Shown: in pieces, positions 1-11,901 of the stretch
Numbering within the stretch: the first letter of the stretch is position 1
Layout: every line of letters starts with the position of its first letter
DNA from: an uncultured delta proteobacterium
GTDB taxonomy: Bacteria; Desulfobacterota; Desulfobulbia; Desulfobulbales; Desulfurivibrionaceae
Length of the DNA: 32,500 bases
Reading direction: 5' to 3'
NCBI GenBank assembly: GCA_903869265.1
Contig: CAIPYE010000016.1
Span: 1 to 32,500, forward strand
Notes under the pieces: model-generated
Database searches by the model: none
What the model saw: the letters and a program-made list of their open reading frames with translations, nothing else
What the model was told of the DNA's origin: nothing
Position numbers and translations under genes: made by a program

Positions 1-88
1 CCGTTCCCATTCCGCACACGGAAGTTAAGCCTCTCAGCGCCGATGGTACTGCCAGGGAAGCTTGGTGGGAGAGTAGGTCGCCGCCGAT
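1..88 (+). rRNA. rrf: 5S ribosomal RNA, 3' part (5' end outside window)
   Basis: The sequence runs from inside helix III to the 3' end of a 5S rRNA. It contains the conserved GAAGTTAAG, the GCGCCGATGGTACTGC segment and GAGAGTAGGTCG near the 3' end. The last bases GCCGCCGAT would pair with the missing 5' end. It is the last gene of an upstream rRNA operon on the + strand. The exact 3' end is uncertain by a few bases. Confidence 0.9.
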
Positions 89-103
89 TCATTTTTTGTA
101 GCA

Positions 104-138
104 AAACCCTTCCCCTCAAAAGGAAGGGTTTTTTTTTG
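104..138 (+). terminator. Rho-independent terminator of the upstream rRNA operon
   Basis: A perfect 10-bp stem (AAACCCTTCC with GGAAGGGTTT) and an 8-base loop are followed by a run of nine or more T. It lies 16 bases after the 5S rRNA. Confidence 0.9.
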
Positions 139-202
139 CCTAAATCCCGGGTATGGTTTTTGGGCGGTTAAACAAGCTGATGTTTTCCTGGGAGGAGACG
201 AT

Positions 203-1228
203 ATGGAGTATTCTTCTGTTGTTGGCCTGGTGTTGGCTGCCGGAAAGGGCACCAGAATGAAATCGGATAACCCCAAGGTGCTGCATGAGGCCTTTTTTTC
301 TCCGATAATACACCATGTGTTGGATGCGCTTCAGCCCATATCGTTAGGAAGAAATATCGTTGTCACCGGGCATCGGCATCAACTGGTTGAGGGATCTCTC
401 CGTGGATATTCCCTCTCGTTTGTTCACCAGTCACAACAACTGGGAACCGGCCATGCTGTTCTGGCCTGTGAGGATGAGTTGCGCTCTCATAAGGGCTCTG
501 TTTTGATTTTGTGTGGAGACACCCCCCTCATCAAAACCGAAACGCTCCGGTTGTTCCTTCATGCTCATATCGAGGGCGCTTCCCATTTAACAGTGATGAC
601 GACCAATGTCACAACACCTGATAATTATGGCAGGATTATCTCCGATGAATACGGAAATATCGTAAGGATTGTTGAAGAAAAAGATGCTAACCCTGCACAA
701 AAAAAGATCAAAGAAATTAACGCCGGTATTTATTGTGTCGATGCGCATTTTTTGTTTGATGCGCTCAAGAGAGTTGGCACAAACAATATGCAGGGAGAGA
801 TATATCTCACTGATATTGTAGCGATTGCCGTCGGTGATGGGATTCATGTCCATAAATTTTGTTGTCTAGACAGTGAGGAAATTTTAGGGGTAAATTCAAG
901 ACGTGACTTGGCGCAAGCCCATGCTGTCCTGCAGAGACGTTATCTCGTTGTGCTCATGGAGTCCGGAGTCACCCTTATCCAACCCGAAGCTGTTACCATA
1001 GAAAAAACCGTAACAATCGGTAAAGACTCCGTAATATATCCCAATACCGCCCTTACTGGGGTATGCAATATTGGCTCTGGTGTACACATTGATTCCTTTG
1101 TGAAGATAGATGGTTGCACGATCGGAGATTGTGTTCGTATTGGTCCCTTCACTCATTTGCAACAGACTAGTATTCCTTCATGGAGTACTGTGGCACCCCA
1201 TACCATTGATATAAAATGCGGTAAGTGA
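203..1228 (+). CDS. GlmU-like UDP-N-acetylglucosamine pyrophosphorylase lacking the acetyltransferase half
   Basis: The 341-residue product has the full nucleotidyltransferase domain of GlmU, which makes UDP-GlcNAc from UTP and GlcNAc-1-phosphate. The motifs are LAAGKGTRM near residues 11-19, QLGTGHAV, GDTPLI, NYGRII, a KDA...EINAGIY segment and GEIYLTDIV. From about residue 255 it has several left-handed beta-helix hexapeptide turns, then stops at RIGPFTHLQ plus about 20 residues. Typical GlmU is about 455 residues, and its acetyltransferase active site lies in the missing part. No continuation is visible in any frame after the stop, so this is not a simple frameshift. The ATG at 203 is preceded by a strong GGAGGAG. 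Acetylation of glucosamine-1-phosphate would have to come from another protein. Family membership is sure; whether it is the cell's only UDP-GlcNAc pyrophosphorylase is unknown. Confidence 0.85.
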   Translation: MEYSSVVGLVLAAGKGTRMKSDNPKVLHEAFFSPIIHHVLDALQPISLGRNIVVTGHRHQLVEGSLRGYSLSFVHQSQQLGTGHAVLACEDELRSHKGSVLILCGDTPLIKTETLRLFLHAHIEGASHLTVMTTNVTTPDNYGRIISDEYGNIVRIVEEKDANPAQKKIKEINAGIYCVDAHFLFDALKRVGTNNMQGEIYLTDIVAIAVGDGIHVHKFCCLDSEEILGVNSRRDLAQAHAVLQRRYLVVLMESGVTLIQPEAVTIEKTVTIGKDSVIYPNTALTGVCNIGSGVHIDSFVKIDGCTIGDCVRIGPFTHLQQTSIPSWSTVAPHTIDIKCGK

Positions 1229-1281
1229 AAGATATGTTTTTAAGGGTTATGGCAATGGCCTTCCTTTTTGAGATAAAGGGC

Positions 1282-1311
1282 TTGACTTTCTTTTTTCCGA
1301 AGGAGTAAATT
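1282..1311 (+). promoter_or_regulatory. Possible sigma70-type promoter for the zapB-zapA-6S block
   Basis: TTGACT (1282-1287) and TAAATT (1306-1311) are separated by 18 bases, in the 216-base gap between the GlmU-like gene and the zapB-like gene. The rest of the gap is T-rich. I see no strong terminator for the upstream gene. Confidence 0.4.
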
Positions 1312-1444
1312 TCGAGTTCGTTTGGCTGTTACTGGATGAAGATGTTCTTGTTTTTTTGCTTGCGGTCTGTACTCTGGAACGTGGGCTTTTCTGTGGGTAA
1401 ATTCGATCCATCTCGTTTATTTTTGAGAGAAAAGGAGTCTTTGT

Positions 1445-1762
1445 ATGGAATACGAGGAAGATTTAAAGAAACTTGAGAGTAACGTCGAGAAAATGTTGAA
1501 CACTCTCGATTCGGTTCAGGGAGACAAGATAAAACTGCAAGCCGACATTGTCCGCCTGGAACAGGACAAGAGGGGGCTTGAGGAGCAGGTCAAACGCCTG
1601 AAGGATGAGAAAAAGAATATCCATCAACGGGTTTCAGGGCTGCTTGGGTCCATTGAAAAATGGGAAAAATCTACCACACTTGAGGCTGGTCCGTTATCTT
1701 CAGCACCCGTTCTTGGCAAAGGGCCTTCCGAGCCTGTTCAGGGGGTTCTGGTAGGCAACTGA
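1445..1762 (+). CDS. zapB: ZapB-like coiled-coil cell division protein
   Basis: The 105-residue product is almost entirely coiled coil from residue 3 to about 75: heptads rich in Leu, Glu, Lys and Asp, no aromatic core, no Cys. A low-complexity Gly/Pro/Ser/Val tail follows. In the ZapB family (DUF904), such proteins bridge ZapA and the Z-ring to the chromosome end region. AAAAGGAG lies seven bases before the ATG. It sits 60 bases upstream of zapA, an arrangement expected of a division-ring pair. ZapB proteins are usually about 70-80 residues, so the extra C-terminal tail of about 30 residues is unusual. The identity rests on coiled-coil pattern and context, because this family has few diagnostic residues. 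Confidence 0.7.
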   Translation: MEYEEDLKKLESNVEKMLNTLDSVQGDKIKLQADIVRLEQDKRGLEEQVKRLKDEKKNIHQRVSGLLGSIEKWEKSTTLEAGPLSSAPVLGKGPSEPVQGVLVGN

Positions 1763-1822
1763 TTGTGGAAATATATTGCTTTCAGGGAGTTATTCTGTTA
1801 ACCCTTTCATTGATGGTGCATT

Positions 1823-2104
1823 GTGGAACGATTGGTCACCTTTAAAGTGCTTGGCCAGGAGTATCCGCTTTATACAGATGCCCCGGAAAAAGATGTGCAG
1901 GAAATTTTGTCTTTGGTGAAAATGCAACTGGAACATGCTGGACAAGCCTCTCCGCATGTTTTGCCAGCGAATAAGCTTGGGATCTTAACGTGTTTGAACA
2001 TCGCAAGTAAGTATGTCAAATTGAAAAGAGAACACGAAGAATATAAGAACCTGGTTGAGGCAAAAATAAGTTTACTCAGCGAGAAAATAGAGAAGAATTT
2101 TTAG
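1823..2104 (+). CDS. zapA: Cell division protein ZapA
   Basis: The 93-residue product fits ZapA, the small FtsZ-binding protein that bundles protofilaments. The N-terminal globular part (VTFKVLGQEYPLYTD, then a helix around residues 25-38) is followed by a long helix from about residue 48 that would form the tetrameric coiled coil. The start is GTG at 1823. An in-frame stop at 1811 leaves only this GTG (or a rare ATT at 1820) as start, and the Shine-Dalgarno match is weak, suggesting modest translation or coupling to the upstream gene. It is followed directly by 6S RNA, as in many proteobacteria. Confidence 0.85.
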   Translation: MERLVTFKVLGQEYPLYTDAPEKDVQEILSLVKMQLEHAGQASPHVLPANKLGILTCLNIASKYVKLKREHEEYKNLVEAKISLLSEKIEKNF

Positions 2105-2119
2105 GCGACACATAGGTTT

Positions 2120-2294
2120 CCCCTGCCTTGTTAGTGATCTGGGAGAGTGTCTCGAGCCAACATTGAGATTGAGGGCGACTTTGCTGTTTCTGGATAGGAA
2201 TCCATTTCGGTGGAATTCCTTAAAAGGAATACAAGTACCGCCCACCTAACGCAGTTAGGTTCGATGTCACTGCCGGACACTTCAAAGGCGGGGG
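2120..2294 (+). ncRNA. ssrS: 6S RNA
   Basis: About 175 nt downstream of zapA, the classical position of the 6S gene. The two ends pair perfectly over ten bases (CCCCTGCCTT at 2120-2129 with AAGGCGGGGG at 2285-2294, one G-U). An internal region around GTGATC/GGACAC would flank the large central bubble. A further hairpin is CACCTAAC-GCA-GTTAGGTT. 6S RNA mimics an open promoter and sequesters sigma70 RNA polymerase in stationary phase. Size, architecture and context agree; the exact ends are estimated from the closing stem. Confidence 0.75.
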
Positions 2295-2321
2295 ATTTGG
2301 TTATTATTTGTACTGCCCCTG

Positions 2322-2349
2322 TTAGGATATGGATGGGCATTTATATAAT
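2322..2349 (+). promoter_or_regulatory. Possible promoter after 6S RNA
   Basis: A consensus -10 box TATAAT at 2344-2349 has only a weak -35 (TTAGGA, 2322-2327) 16 bases upstream. It could drive the downstream reading frame and rny. Low confidence because of the poor -35. Confidence 0.3.
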
Positions 2350-2374
2350 ATTGGGCAGGCAGAATAAACAGTAA

Positions 2375-2581
2375 CATATTCTGTCCATCAATGAGGATGC
2401 GAGAACGGTAGTGTTTGCCGATTTTCCCCTGGTGGGAACTGTGCATGGGATTGTGGTTCAGGTCACTTGTTTGCATCATACGACAGAAAAACTCTCCGGA
2501 GATATGGAGAGATATTATATTGATATTGAAAAAAAACAGTCGTCTGAGGATTTGTTACCAAGACAAGTGATTTACACCTGA
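2375..2581 (+). pseudogene. Possible small or decayed reading frame, PilZ-like C-terminal half
   Basis: The 484 bases between 6S RNA and rny hold no normal gene. One + frame is open from 2375 to a TGA at 2579-2581 and reads like real protein: it has alternating hydrophobic strands (VVFADFPL, then TVHGIVVQVTCLHH) followed by GDMERYYIDIEKK. This resembles the last strands of PilZ-type beta barrels, which is only an impression. There is no good start: candidates are a GTG at 2411 or ATT at 2378, without a clear ribosome site. The same frame continues upstream through one stop (TAA, 2372-2374) to an ATG at 2264 inside the 6S gene. It may be a gene remnant, a small protein with a non-standard start, or chance. 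Downstream to 2760 I see only T-rich sequence and a CCCC-GAA-GGGG hairpin at 2725-2735. Confidence 0.3.
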
Positions 2582-2778
2582 AGCAGTCCTTTTTTTCCGT
2601 TTTTGTTTTCTCCTGATTCCCTTCCAGTTTCATAAACAAGGGTTAGTGGCTTTTGTGCAGGCCTGACCGTAAGGTTTGCAATATTGCTTCCCCTACTCCT
2701 TTTAGGCATTGAGCGCGGCATTTTCCCCGAAGGGGCTTGTGCGGGCTTTTCAGATAAATTCGACATGAGGTTGTCTCC

Positions 2779-4338
2779 GTGACTGTACAGATAATATTAG
2801 CGATTGTACTTGGCATATGCAGTGGAGTTGGCCTTGGCTTTCTGGTGCGCAAGAAATTCCTTGAAGACCGTACGGAAAATCTTGAGGCCCAAGGACGCAA
2901 GCTCATTGAAAATGCTTTGGCTCAAGCGGAACAGATTAAAAAGGAAGCTGTGCTGCAAAGCAAAGATGAGGCCTTTGCCCTGAAGCAGGAAGCAGAAAAA
3001 GATATCAAGGCGCTCAAGAAAGATGTTCTTGAGGAGGAGAAGAAGTTCATTCAGAAGCTTGAACAGATTGAAAGGAAAATGGATTTTCTGGACAAGCGTG
3101 AGATGGACTTTTTGAAAAAAGAACAGGCCTTTGCTCGCGAAGAAGAAGTTCTGGGACGTCGTCAAAAAGAGATTGATCTTGTTATCGAAGAGCAACGAGT
3201 CCTGTTGGAAAAAATTTCTGGAATATCTCGCGAGGAAGCAATAAAACAGCTTACGGACAGCATCGAAAGTGAAGCACGGATGGAAGCCGCCAAGATGGTG
3301 GTCAAGATCGAAAACGAAACGAAGATTATTGCAGATAAAAAGGCGAAGGATATCATTGCCCTGGCTATTTCCCGATATGCTGGCGATTATGTCGCTGAAA
3401 AAACTGTTTCCGTTGTGCCCTTGCCCAATGAAGAGATGAAAGGCCGGATCATCGGCCGTGAAGGTCGTAATATCCGGGCCATCGAAGCCGCAACCGGGAT
3501 CGATATTATTATCGATGACACCCCGGAAGCGGTGATCCTCTCGGGCTTTAATCCTGTCCGACGTGAGATTGCCCGTCAATCCCTGGAGCGATTGATCACC
3601 GATGGTCGTATTCATCCTGCCAGAATCGAGGAGATTGTGGAAAAGGTGAGCGAGGAGCTTGAGGTGACCATGCGGGAGGCAGGGGAGCAGGCAACCTTTG
3701 ACGTGGGTGCCCATGGTGTCAATTTGGAGTTGATCAAGCTGCTTGGCCGTCTTAAATACCGCACCAGCTATGGTCAGAATGTTCTACAGCATTCTCTGGA
3801 AGTCGCTTTTCTCTGCGGGGTTATGGCGGCCGAACTCGGGGTTGATGTGAAACGGGCAAAGCGGGCTGGCTTGCTGCATGATATTGGCAAGGCTGTGGAT
3901 CATGAGATCGAAGGATCACACGCCAGCATTGGCGCTGATTTGGCTAAAAAATATGGTGAATCTTCGGTTATCGTGCATGCTATTGCTGCCCATCATGAAG
4001 ATGTCCCGCCGGATGGAATTCTTGATGTTCTTGTGCAATCCGCTGACGCCCTTTCCGGTGCCCGGCCAGGGGCGCGGAAGGAAATGCTTGAGTCGTATGT
4101 CAAGCGGCTTGAAGATCTTGAGAAAATTGCCAATTCTTTCAAGGGAGTGGAGAAATCCTACGCCATTCAAGCTGGCCGTGAGGTCCGGATCATCGTCAAC
4201 AGTGGGGTGATCAGCGATGCAGAGGCAATGATAGTCAGCAAGGACATTGTCAAGAAGATCGAGCAGGAGTTGACCTATCCCGGGCAGATTCGTGTGACCG
4301 TAATCCGGGAAACCAGGGCAGTCGAATACGCCAAATAG
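2779..4338 (+). CDS. rny: Ribonuclease Y
   Basis: The 519-residue product is the membrane-anchored endoribonuclease RNase Y, which initiates mRNA decay. In order it has one N-terminal membrane segment (about residues 3-22), a long charged coiled coil (about 30-185), a KH RNA-binding domain with [15 protein letters not shown] (about 222-236), and an HD phosphohydrolase domain with HSLEVA and the HD pair in [12 protein letters not shown]. Length and domain order match the family. The start is GTG at 2779, chosen because GAGG lies eight bases upstream and the membrane segment begins at once. Its place after zapA and 6S RNA couples a division gene, a transcription regulator and an RNA decay factor. 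Confidence 0.95.
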   Translation: MTVQIILAIVLGICSGVGLGFLVRKKFLEDRTENLEAQGRKLIENALAQAEQIKKEAVLQSKDEAFALKQEAEKDIKALKKDVLEEEKKFIQKLEQIERKMDFLDKREMDFLKKEQAFAREEEVLGRRQKEIDLVIEEQRVLLEKISGISREEAIKQLTDSIESEARMEAAKMVVKIENETKIIADKKAKDIIALAISRYAGDYVAEKTVSVVPLPNEEMKGRIIGREGRNIRAIEAATGIDIIIDDTPEAVILSGFNPVRREIARQSLERLITDGRIHPARIEEIVEKVSEELEVTMREAGEQATFDVGAHGVNLELIKLLGRLKYRTSYGQNVLQHSLEVAFLCGVMAAELGVDVKRAKRAGLLHDIGKAVDHEIEGSHASIGADLAKKYGESSVIVHAIAAHHEDVPPDGILDVLVQSADALSGARPGARKEMLESYVKRLEDLEKIANSFKGVEKSYAIQAGREVRIIVNSGVISDAEAMIVSKDIVKKIEQELTYPGQIRVTVIRETRAVEYAK

Positions 4339-4348
4339 TAATGTTCTG

Positions 4349-4390
4349 AAATGCTGATAGGATTTAATGATCCCATCAGCATTTTTTTTT
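4349..4390 (+). terminator. Rho-independent terminator of rny
   Basis: The stem AAATGCTGAT (4349-4358) pairs with ATCAGCATTT (4374-4383), and ten T in total follow the A at 4381. It lies ten bases after the rny stop. Confidence 0.9.
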
Positions 4391-4417
4391 GCTGGTTCAT
4401 CAATTATTGATCACCAC

Positions 4418-5635
4418 ATGAATATATCAATTGAAAAACAGGTAAAACTGATAGGGCGCGGAGCAGTTAACGTTATTTCCAGGGCAGATCTTGTGAAGAA
4501 ACTGGAAAAGTCGAAAGCGACCGGTGTGCCTTTGAAGATCAAGGCAGGCTTTGATCCTACTGCACCCGATCTCCATTTTGGTCATACCGTTCTGATCCAA
4601 AAATTGAAACATTTTCAGGATCTCGGGCATGAAATTTCTTTTCTGATTGGGGATTTTACCGGCATGATCGGGGACCCGACCGGGAAATCAGAGACCCGGA
4701 AGCCACTGACGGTTGAGCAGGTCGAAAAAAATGCTGAGAGTTATAAAGAGCAGATTTTTAAAATTCTCGATCCGGAAAAGACGAAGGTCGTTTTTAACAG
4801 CACCTGGCTGAACAAGCTTACTTCCAAGGATTTCATCATGCTTGCCTCGCAACTTACCGTGGCCCGTATGCTTGAGCGTGAGGATTTCAAGGTCCGGTTT
4901 GAAAATGAACGACCTATCAGCATCCATGAATTCCTCTATCCCCTTATTCAGGGCTATGACTCCGTTGCTCTCAAGGCGGATGTGGAGATTGGTGGCACCG
5001 ACCAGTTGTTCAATCTGCTCATGGGCCGCGATCTGCAACGTGTCTGGGGGCAAGAACCTCAGGTGGTCATCACCATGCCTTTGCTCGAAGGACTCGACGG
5101 GGTCAACAAGATGAGCAAATCCCTTGGCAACTATATCGGCATCACCGAAAAGGCCGAAGATATCTATGGGAAAACCATGTCGGTTTCCGACAGCCTTATG
5201 TTTCGATATTTCGAGTTGCTCAGCGATCTTGCCGAAGAACAGATAGGCGCGCTTAAGGATGAGATGCAAGCGGGCAGAATCCATCCCAAGGAGGTCAAGC
5301 AGCAATTGGCCCGAGAGTTGACTGGTCGGTTTTATGATGCTGTGACAGCCCAGAGGGCGGAAGAGAATTTTGAAAAGATTTTCAGCCAGCATGACAACCC
5401 GGAGGACATGCCCGAGGTTGTTATCCCTGCCTCAGCGGAAGGGATATGGCTGCCGAAGCTGTTGGTGGAGACCCAGTTGGTCAGCGGCACCGGAGAGGCG
5501 CGCCGGATGATCCAGCAGAATGCGGTTTCTCTCAATGGCGACAAGGTGAGCGACATCGAACACCTCGTGACGACCCAAGGGGAAATTATTCTCAAGGTCG
5601 GTAAGCGGCGTTTTTGCAAGGTGACCTTCGCTTAG
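4418..5635 (+). CDS. tyrS: Tyrosyl-tRNA synthetase
   Basis: The 405-residue class I aminoacyl-tRNA synthetase charges tRNA-Tyr. The catalytic domain carries the HIGH-type motif HFGH (residues 53-56), [14 protein letters not shown], the tyrosine pocket segment [19 protein letters not shown], and KMSKS (231-235). A C-terminal S4 RNA-binding domain spans roughly residues 335-403 ([18 protein letters not shown] and onward). It is the subgroup with HFGH and a compact S4 tail. An ATG at 4367 in the same frame lies inside the rny terminator and cannot be the start, so ATG 4418 is used although its Shine-Dalgarno match is poor. The gene is transcribed alone and ends at a strong hairpin shared with dapL. 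Confidence 0.95.
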   Translation: MNISIEKQVKLIGRGAVNVISRADLVKKLEKSKATGVPLKIKAGFDPTAPDLHFGHTVLIQKLKHFQDLGHEISFLIGDFTGMIGDPTGKSETRKPLTVEQVEKNAESYKEQIFKILDPEKTKVVFNSTWLNKLTSKDFIMLASQLTVARMLEREDFKVRFENERPISIHEFLYPLIQGYDSVALKADVEIGGTDQLFNLLMGRDLQRVWGQEPQVVITMPLLEGLDGVNKMSKSLGNYIGITEKAEDIYGKTMSVSDSLMFRYFELLSDLAEEQIGALKDEMQAGRIHPKEVKQQLARELTGRFYDAVTAQRAEENFEKIFSQHDNPEDMPEVVIPASAEGIWLPKLLVETQLVSGTGEARRMIQQNAVSLNGDKVSDIEHLVTTQGEIILKVGKRRFCKVTFA

Positions 5636-5654
5636 CTTCCACAGGGCAGGAAAT

Positions 5655-5699
5655 GCAACAAAAAGGGGGGCGAAATAATCGATTCCCCCTTTTTGTTGC
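5655..5699. terminator. Bidirectional terminator between tyrS and dapL
   Basis: A 15-bp perfect stem (GCAACAAAAAGGGGG with CCCCCTTTTTGTTGC) and a 15-base loop lie between two convergent genes. The A and T runs inside the arms give either strand a U-rich 3' side. Confidence 0.85.
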
Positions 5700-5720
5700 T
5701 CTGGTTCTATTGCCGATGGC

Positions 5721-6959
5721 TCAGATTTTCCCCCATTTTCCTTGAATGCGGCACACCGCTTCCTGCACGTTCTCCCGTGAACCGAAGGCGGAGAGGCGGA
5801 AGTAGCCTTCGCCGCTGGGTCCGAAGCCGCTGCCTGGAGTGCCCACCACATGGCATTCATTGAGCAGTTTGTCGAAGAAATCCCAGCTTGCCAGCCCTCC
5901 TGGGGTTTTCAACCAGATATAGGGGGCGTTCACTCCACCGTAGCAGGTGATGCCTGCCGTTTTAAGCCCTTCCAGAATAAGGCGGGCATTTTCCATGTAA
6001 AAAGAAATGGTTTCCTGCACCTGGGGCCAGCCTTCCTCTGAATAGACTGCGGCTGCAGCCCGCTGCACCGGATAGGAAACCCCATTGAACTTGGTGCATT
6101 GCCGGCGATTCCAGAGTTTGTTTAAGCCCACTTTTTCGCCGCTTAGGGTAAGGGCCGTGAGCTGTTCGGGTATCACAGTCAGACCGCAGCGCACCCCAGT
6201 GAAACCTGCGGTTTTTGAAAATGAGCGGAATTCGATGGCGCAAGTCTTCGCGCCCTCAATCTCGTAGATGGAGTGGGGTATTCCTGGTTCGGTGATGAAG
6301 GCCTCGTAGGCTGCGTCAAAAAAGATGATCGAGCCCTGGGCATTGGCATAGTCCACCCAGGCCTTCAGCTCTGCTTTGGTGGCCACCATGCCAGTGGGGT
6401 TGTTGGGATAGCAGAGATAGATGATGTCAACTTTTTCCTTGGGGATGGCTGGGGTAAAGTTGTTTGCCTCAGTGCAGGGCAGATAGGCCAGCCCTTCGTA
6501 GTAACCCCTGTCGTCCGCCTCGCCGGTCCGACCGATCATGACATTGGTATCGTTATAGACCGGATACACCGGATCACAGATGGCGACCTTGTTTCCCAGG
6601 GCAAAGATATCGAGAATATTGGCACTGTCGCATTTGGAGCCATCCGAGATAAAGACCTCCGAGGGCATAAGCTCCACGCCCAGCGGCTTGTATGATTTCT
6701 CAATGATGATCTTGCTCAGCCAGTCATAGCCTTGCTCCGGGCCATAGCCGTGAAAGGATTCCCCACGGGCCAGATCGTCAACTCCATCATGAAAGGCCTT
6801 GATGACTGCGGGGGCAAGCGGTCGGGTGACGTCGCCGATGCCAAGGCGGATAACCTTGGCATCGGGGTTGGCGTCGGTAAACCCCTTTACCCTCCGGCCG
6901 ATTTCCGGGAAGAGATAGCCCGCTTTGAGCTTGAGATAGTTTTCGTTTATTAAGGTCAT
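5721..6959 (-). CDS. dapL: LL-diaminopimelate aminotransferase
   Basis: The 412-residue fold-type I PLP enzyme converts tetrahydrodipicolinate directly to LL-diaminopimelate with glutamate as amino donor, bypassing the succinylase route to lysine and peptidoglycan. The N-terminus [20 protein letters not shown] and GIGDVTRPL are typical of DapL. PLP-binding features are [18 protein letters not shown] (about 184-190), DAAYEAF and SFSKTAGF with the Schiff-base Lys249. Length matches the usual 410. The start at 6959 is set by AGGAGG seven bases upstream; a longer frame to 7046 runs back into the nifJ terminator. No own promoter is obvious, so low readthrough from nifJ may contribute. Confidence 0.95.
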   Translation of the reverse strand: MTLINENYLKLKAGYLFPEIGRRVKGFTDANPDAKVIRLGIGDVTRPLAPAVIKAFHDGVDDLARGESFHGYGPEQGYDWLSKIIIEKSYKPLGVELMPSEVFISDGSKCDSANILDIFALGNKVAICDPVYPVYNDTNVMIGRTGEADDRGYYEGLAYLPCTEANNFTPAIPKEKVDIIYLCYPNNPTGMVATKAELKAWVDYANAQGSIIFFDAAYEAFITEPGIPHSIYEIEGAKTCAIEFRSFSKTAGFTGVRCGLTVIPEQLTALTLSGEKVGLNKLWNRRQCTKFNGVSYPVQRAAAAVYSEEGWPQVQETISFYMENARLILEGLKTAGITCYGGVNAPYIWLKTPGGLASWDFFDKLLNECHVVGTPGSGFGPSGEGYFRLSAFGSRENVQEAVCRIQGKWGKI

Positions 6960-7007
6960 GTTTCCTCCTGCGTATTCCCAGACCACACATTTCAGCATCG
7001 CCGCATC

Positions 7008-7042
7008 AAAAAAAATCCTGCCTTGCAAGGCAAGGCAGGATT
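7008..7042 (-). terminator. Rho-independent terminator of nifJ
   Basis: On the - strand a perfect 13-bp stem (AATCCTGCCTTGC with GCAAGGCAGGATT) is followed by a run of T. It lies about 30 bases beyond the nifJ stop and before the dapL ribosome site. Confidence 0.9.
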
Positions 7043-7070
7043 CCAAAACAAGACTTGGTCAAGCCATGTT

Positions 7071-10616
<3,546 letters not shown>

Positions 10617-10669
10617 AGACTCATCTCCTTCCATTCTGATTGGGTTTATAATGGTGTAAACTTTCAGGG

Positions 10670-10706
10670 CCGCACCCCATTGTGCGCGGGGCAGAAACGG
10701 GTGCGG
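10670..10706 (-). other. Leader hairpin upstream of nifJ
   Basis: On the - strand CCGCACCC pairs perfectly with GGGTGCGG across a 21-base loop, between the putative operator and the nifJ start. No U-run follows, so it is not a standard terminator. It may protect the 5' end of the mRNA or be the trace of a regulator site. Confidence 0.45.
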
Positions 10707-10727
10707 TCAAAATAACGTTGTTTTGAC
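10706..10727. promoter_or_regulatory. 22-bp palindrome, candidate operator of nifJ
   Basis: The arms GTCAAAA (10706-10712) and TTTTGAC (10721-10727) flank a central AACGTT, giving a palindrome with only one mismatched pair out of eleven. It lies about 90 bases before the nifJ start, in the 234-base gap between nifJ and the serine acetyltransferase. The size and symmetry are those of a dimeric repressor or activator site. I cannot name the regulator. The remaining bases to 10850 hold no gene that I can see. Confidence 0.5.
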
Positions 10728-10850
10728 AGAGAAAAAATAAAATTACAGGCAGCTCTTTACGTATAAATACGGGGGGTTAAAAGCATCCTGTTATCTGCCA
10801 TTCTTGCTGAACTGAACAATCTAAACGAAGTTTTCAAGAATATCCAGTTT

Positions 10851-11837
10851 TTATTTTACCGGCTGGTTTTGCGTGGTTTTCATGATGAGTTCTTGGGATT
10901 TGAGCAAGACCTTGGTGTCCGGAGGTACGGACTGGGTCAGCCAGGTGTTGCCGCCGATGACCGATCTGGCGCCGATGATGGTATCGCCGCCCAGGATGGT
11001 GCTGCCTGCATAGACCGTGACATCGTCTTCAATGGTTGGATGGCGTTTGCTCTGGCGGTCAAGATCGCCGGAGTCGTCCCGTTTGAAGGACAGAGCGCCC
11101 AGGGTTACGCCTTGGTAGAGCTTGACCCGTTGGCCGAGGACACTGGTCTGCCCAATGACCACGCCGGTGCCGTGGTCGATGAAAAACGAGGCGCCGATGG
11201 TGGCGCCGGGGTGGATGTCGATACCGGTGATGCTATGGGCGTATTCGCTCATGATGCGGGACAGGATGGGAACTCCCAGCGTATACAGCTCGTGGGCAAC
11301 CCGGTAGACCATGATGGCATAAATGCCGGGATAGCTGAAGATGATTTCGTCAAAACTGCCGGCGGCAGGGTCGCCTTCATAGGCCGCCCGCACGTCTGTG
11401 GCTAGAATCGCCCGTAGGGCGGGTAGCGAGTTGATGAAATTGAAAGCGTTTTCCTTGCCCGCGTCTTCGCAGTGCTGGCAGCTTGTGTCGTGGCGGAGGC
11501 ACTCATGCCGGATGGCGTTGGTGATTTCCCTGGTCAGCTTTTCATAGAGGCCGGAAATTTCCAGACCCAACTGGTATTTGAGACTGACCCGGTCAATGCC
11601 CTGGTTGCGGAAATAACCGGGAAAGAGGATGTCGCGGCAGGACTCCAGGATGTCGATGATGTGCTGGCGACTGGGCAGGGGTTCCGCTTCGACGTGCTCA
11701 AAGCAGGCGTTGTTGTAGCAGGTGTCCACCACCTGATCAACGATTTGCGGAAGTCGGCCCCGGAAGTCGGAGACGGTTGGGTGTTCCTTGGGGCAGGATT
11801 CGTTCTGGGCAATGGGGATTTTTTTGGTCTGGGGCAC
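10851..11837 (-). CDS. cysE: Serine O-acetyltransferase (EpsC/CysE type)
   Basis: The 328-residue product transfers acetyl from acetyl-CoA to serine, giving O-acetylserine for cysteine synthesis. A helical N-terminal region (to about residue 190) precedes a left-handed beta-helix with DIHPGATIGASFFIDHGTG near residue 215, VVIGQTSVLG, QGVTLGALSF and HPTIEDDVTVYAGSTILGG. The His in DHGTG is the family's catalytic one. The start is GTG at 11837, nine bases after GGAGG; a longer frame to 12116 runs into the MFS gene and is rejected. The N-terminal region has an unusual Cys cluster, CLRHDTSCQHC, around residues 112-125, which could bind metal or sense redox. It stands alone, with a possible promoter and inverted repeat upstream. 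Confidence 0.9.
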   Translation of the reverse strand: MPQTKKIPIAQNESCPKEHPTVSDFRGRLPQIVDQVVDTCYNNACFEHVEAEPLPSRQHIIDILESCRDILFPGYFRNQGIDRVSLKYQLGLEISGLYEKLTREITNAIRHECLRHDTSCQHCEDAGKENAFNFINSLPALRAILATDVRAAYEGDPAAGSFDEIIFSYPGIYAIMVYRVAHELYTLGVPILSRIMSEYAHSITGIDIHPGATIGASFFIDHGTGVVIGQTSVLGQRVKLYQGVTLGALSFKRDDSGDLDRQSKRHPTIEDDVTVYAGSTILGGDTIIGARSVIGGNTWLTQSVPPDTKVLLKSQELIMKTTQNQPVK

Positions 11838-11901
11838 GGCGTGTCCTCCGGATTTTTGCGTAGAAACAGGGAAAGAATCAAATAGTGGAACATGGATTAA
11901 A

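Noticed and set aside
2797-3714. A 305-codon frame on the - strand opposite rny
   Set aside because: Phe-rich and Leu-rich translation of the reverse of Glu/Lys codons in the RNase Y coiled coil.
4367-4417. Upstream ATG start for tyrS
   Set aside because: It lies in the loop of the rny terminator and adds 17 residues not seen in the family.
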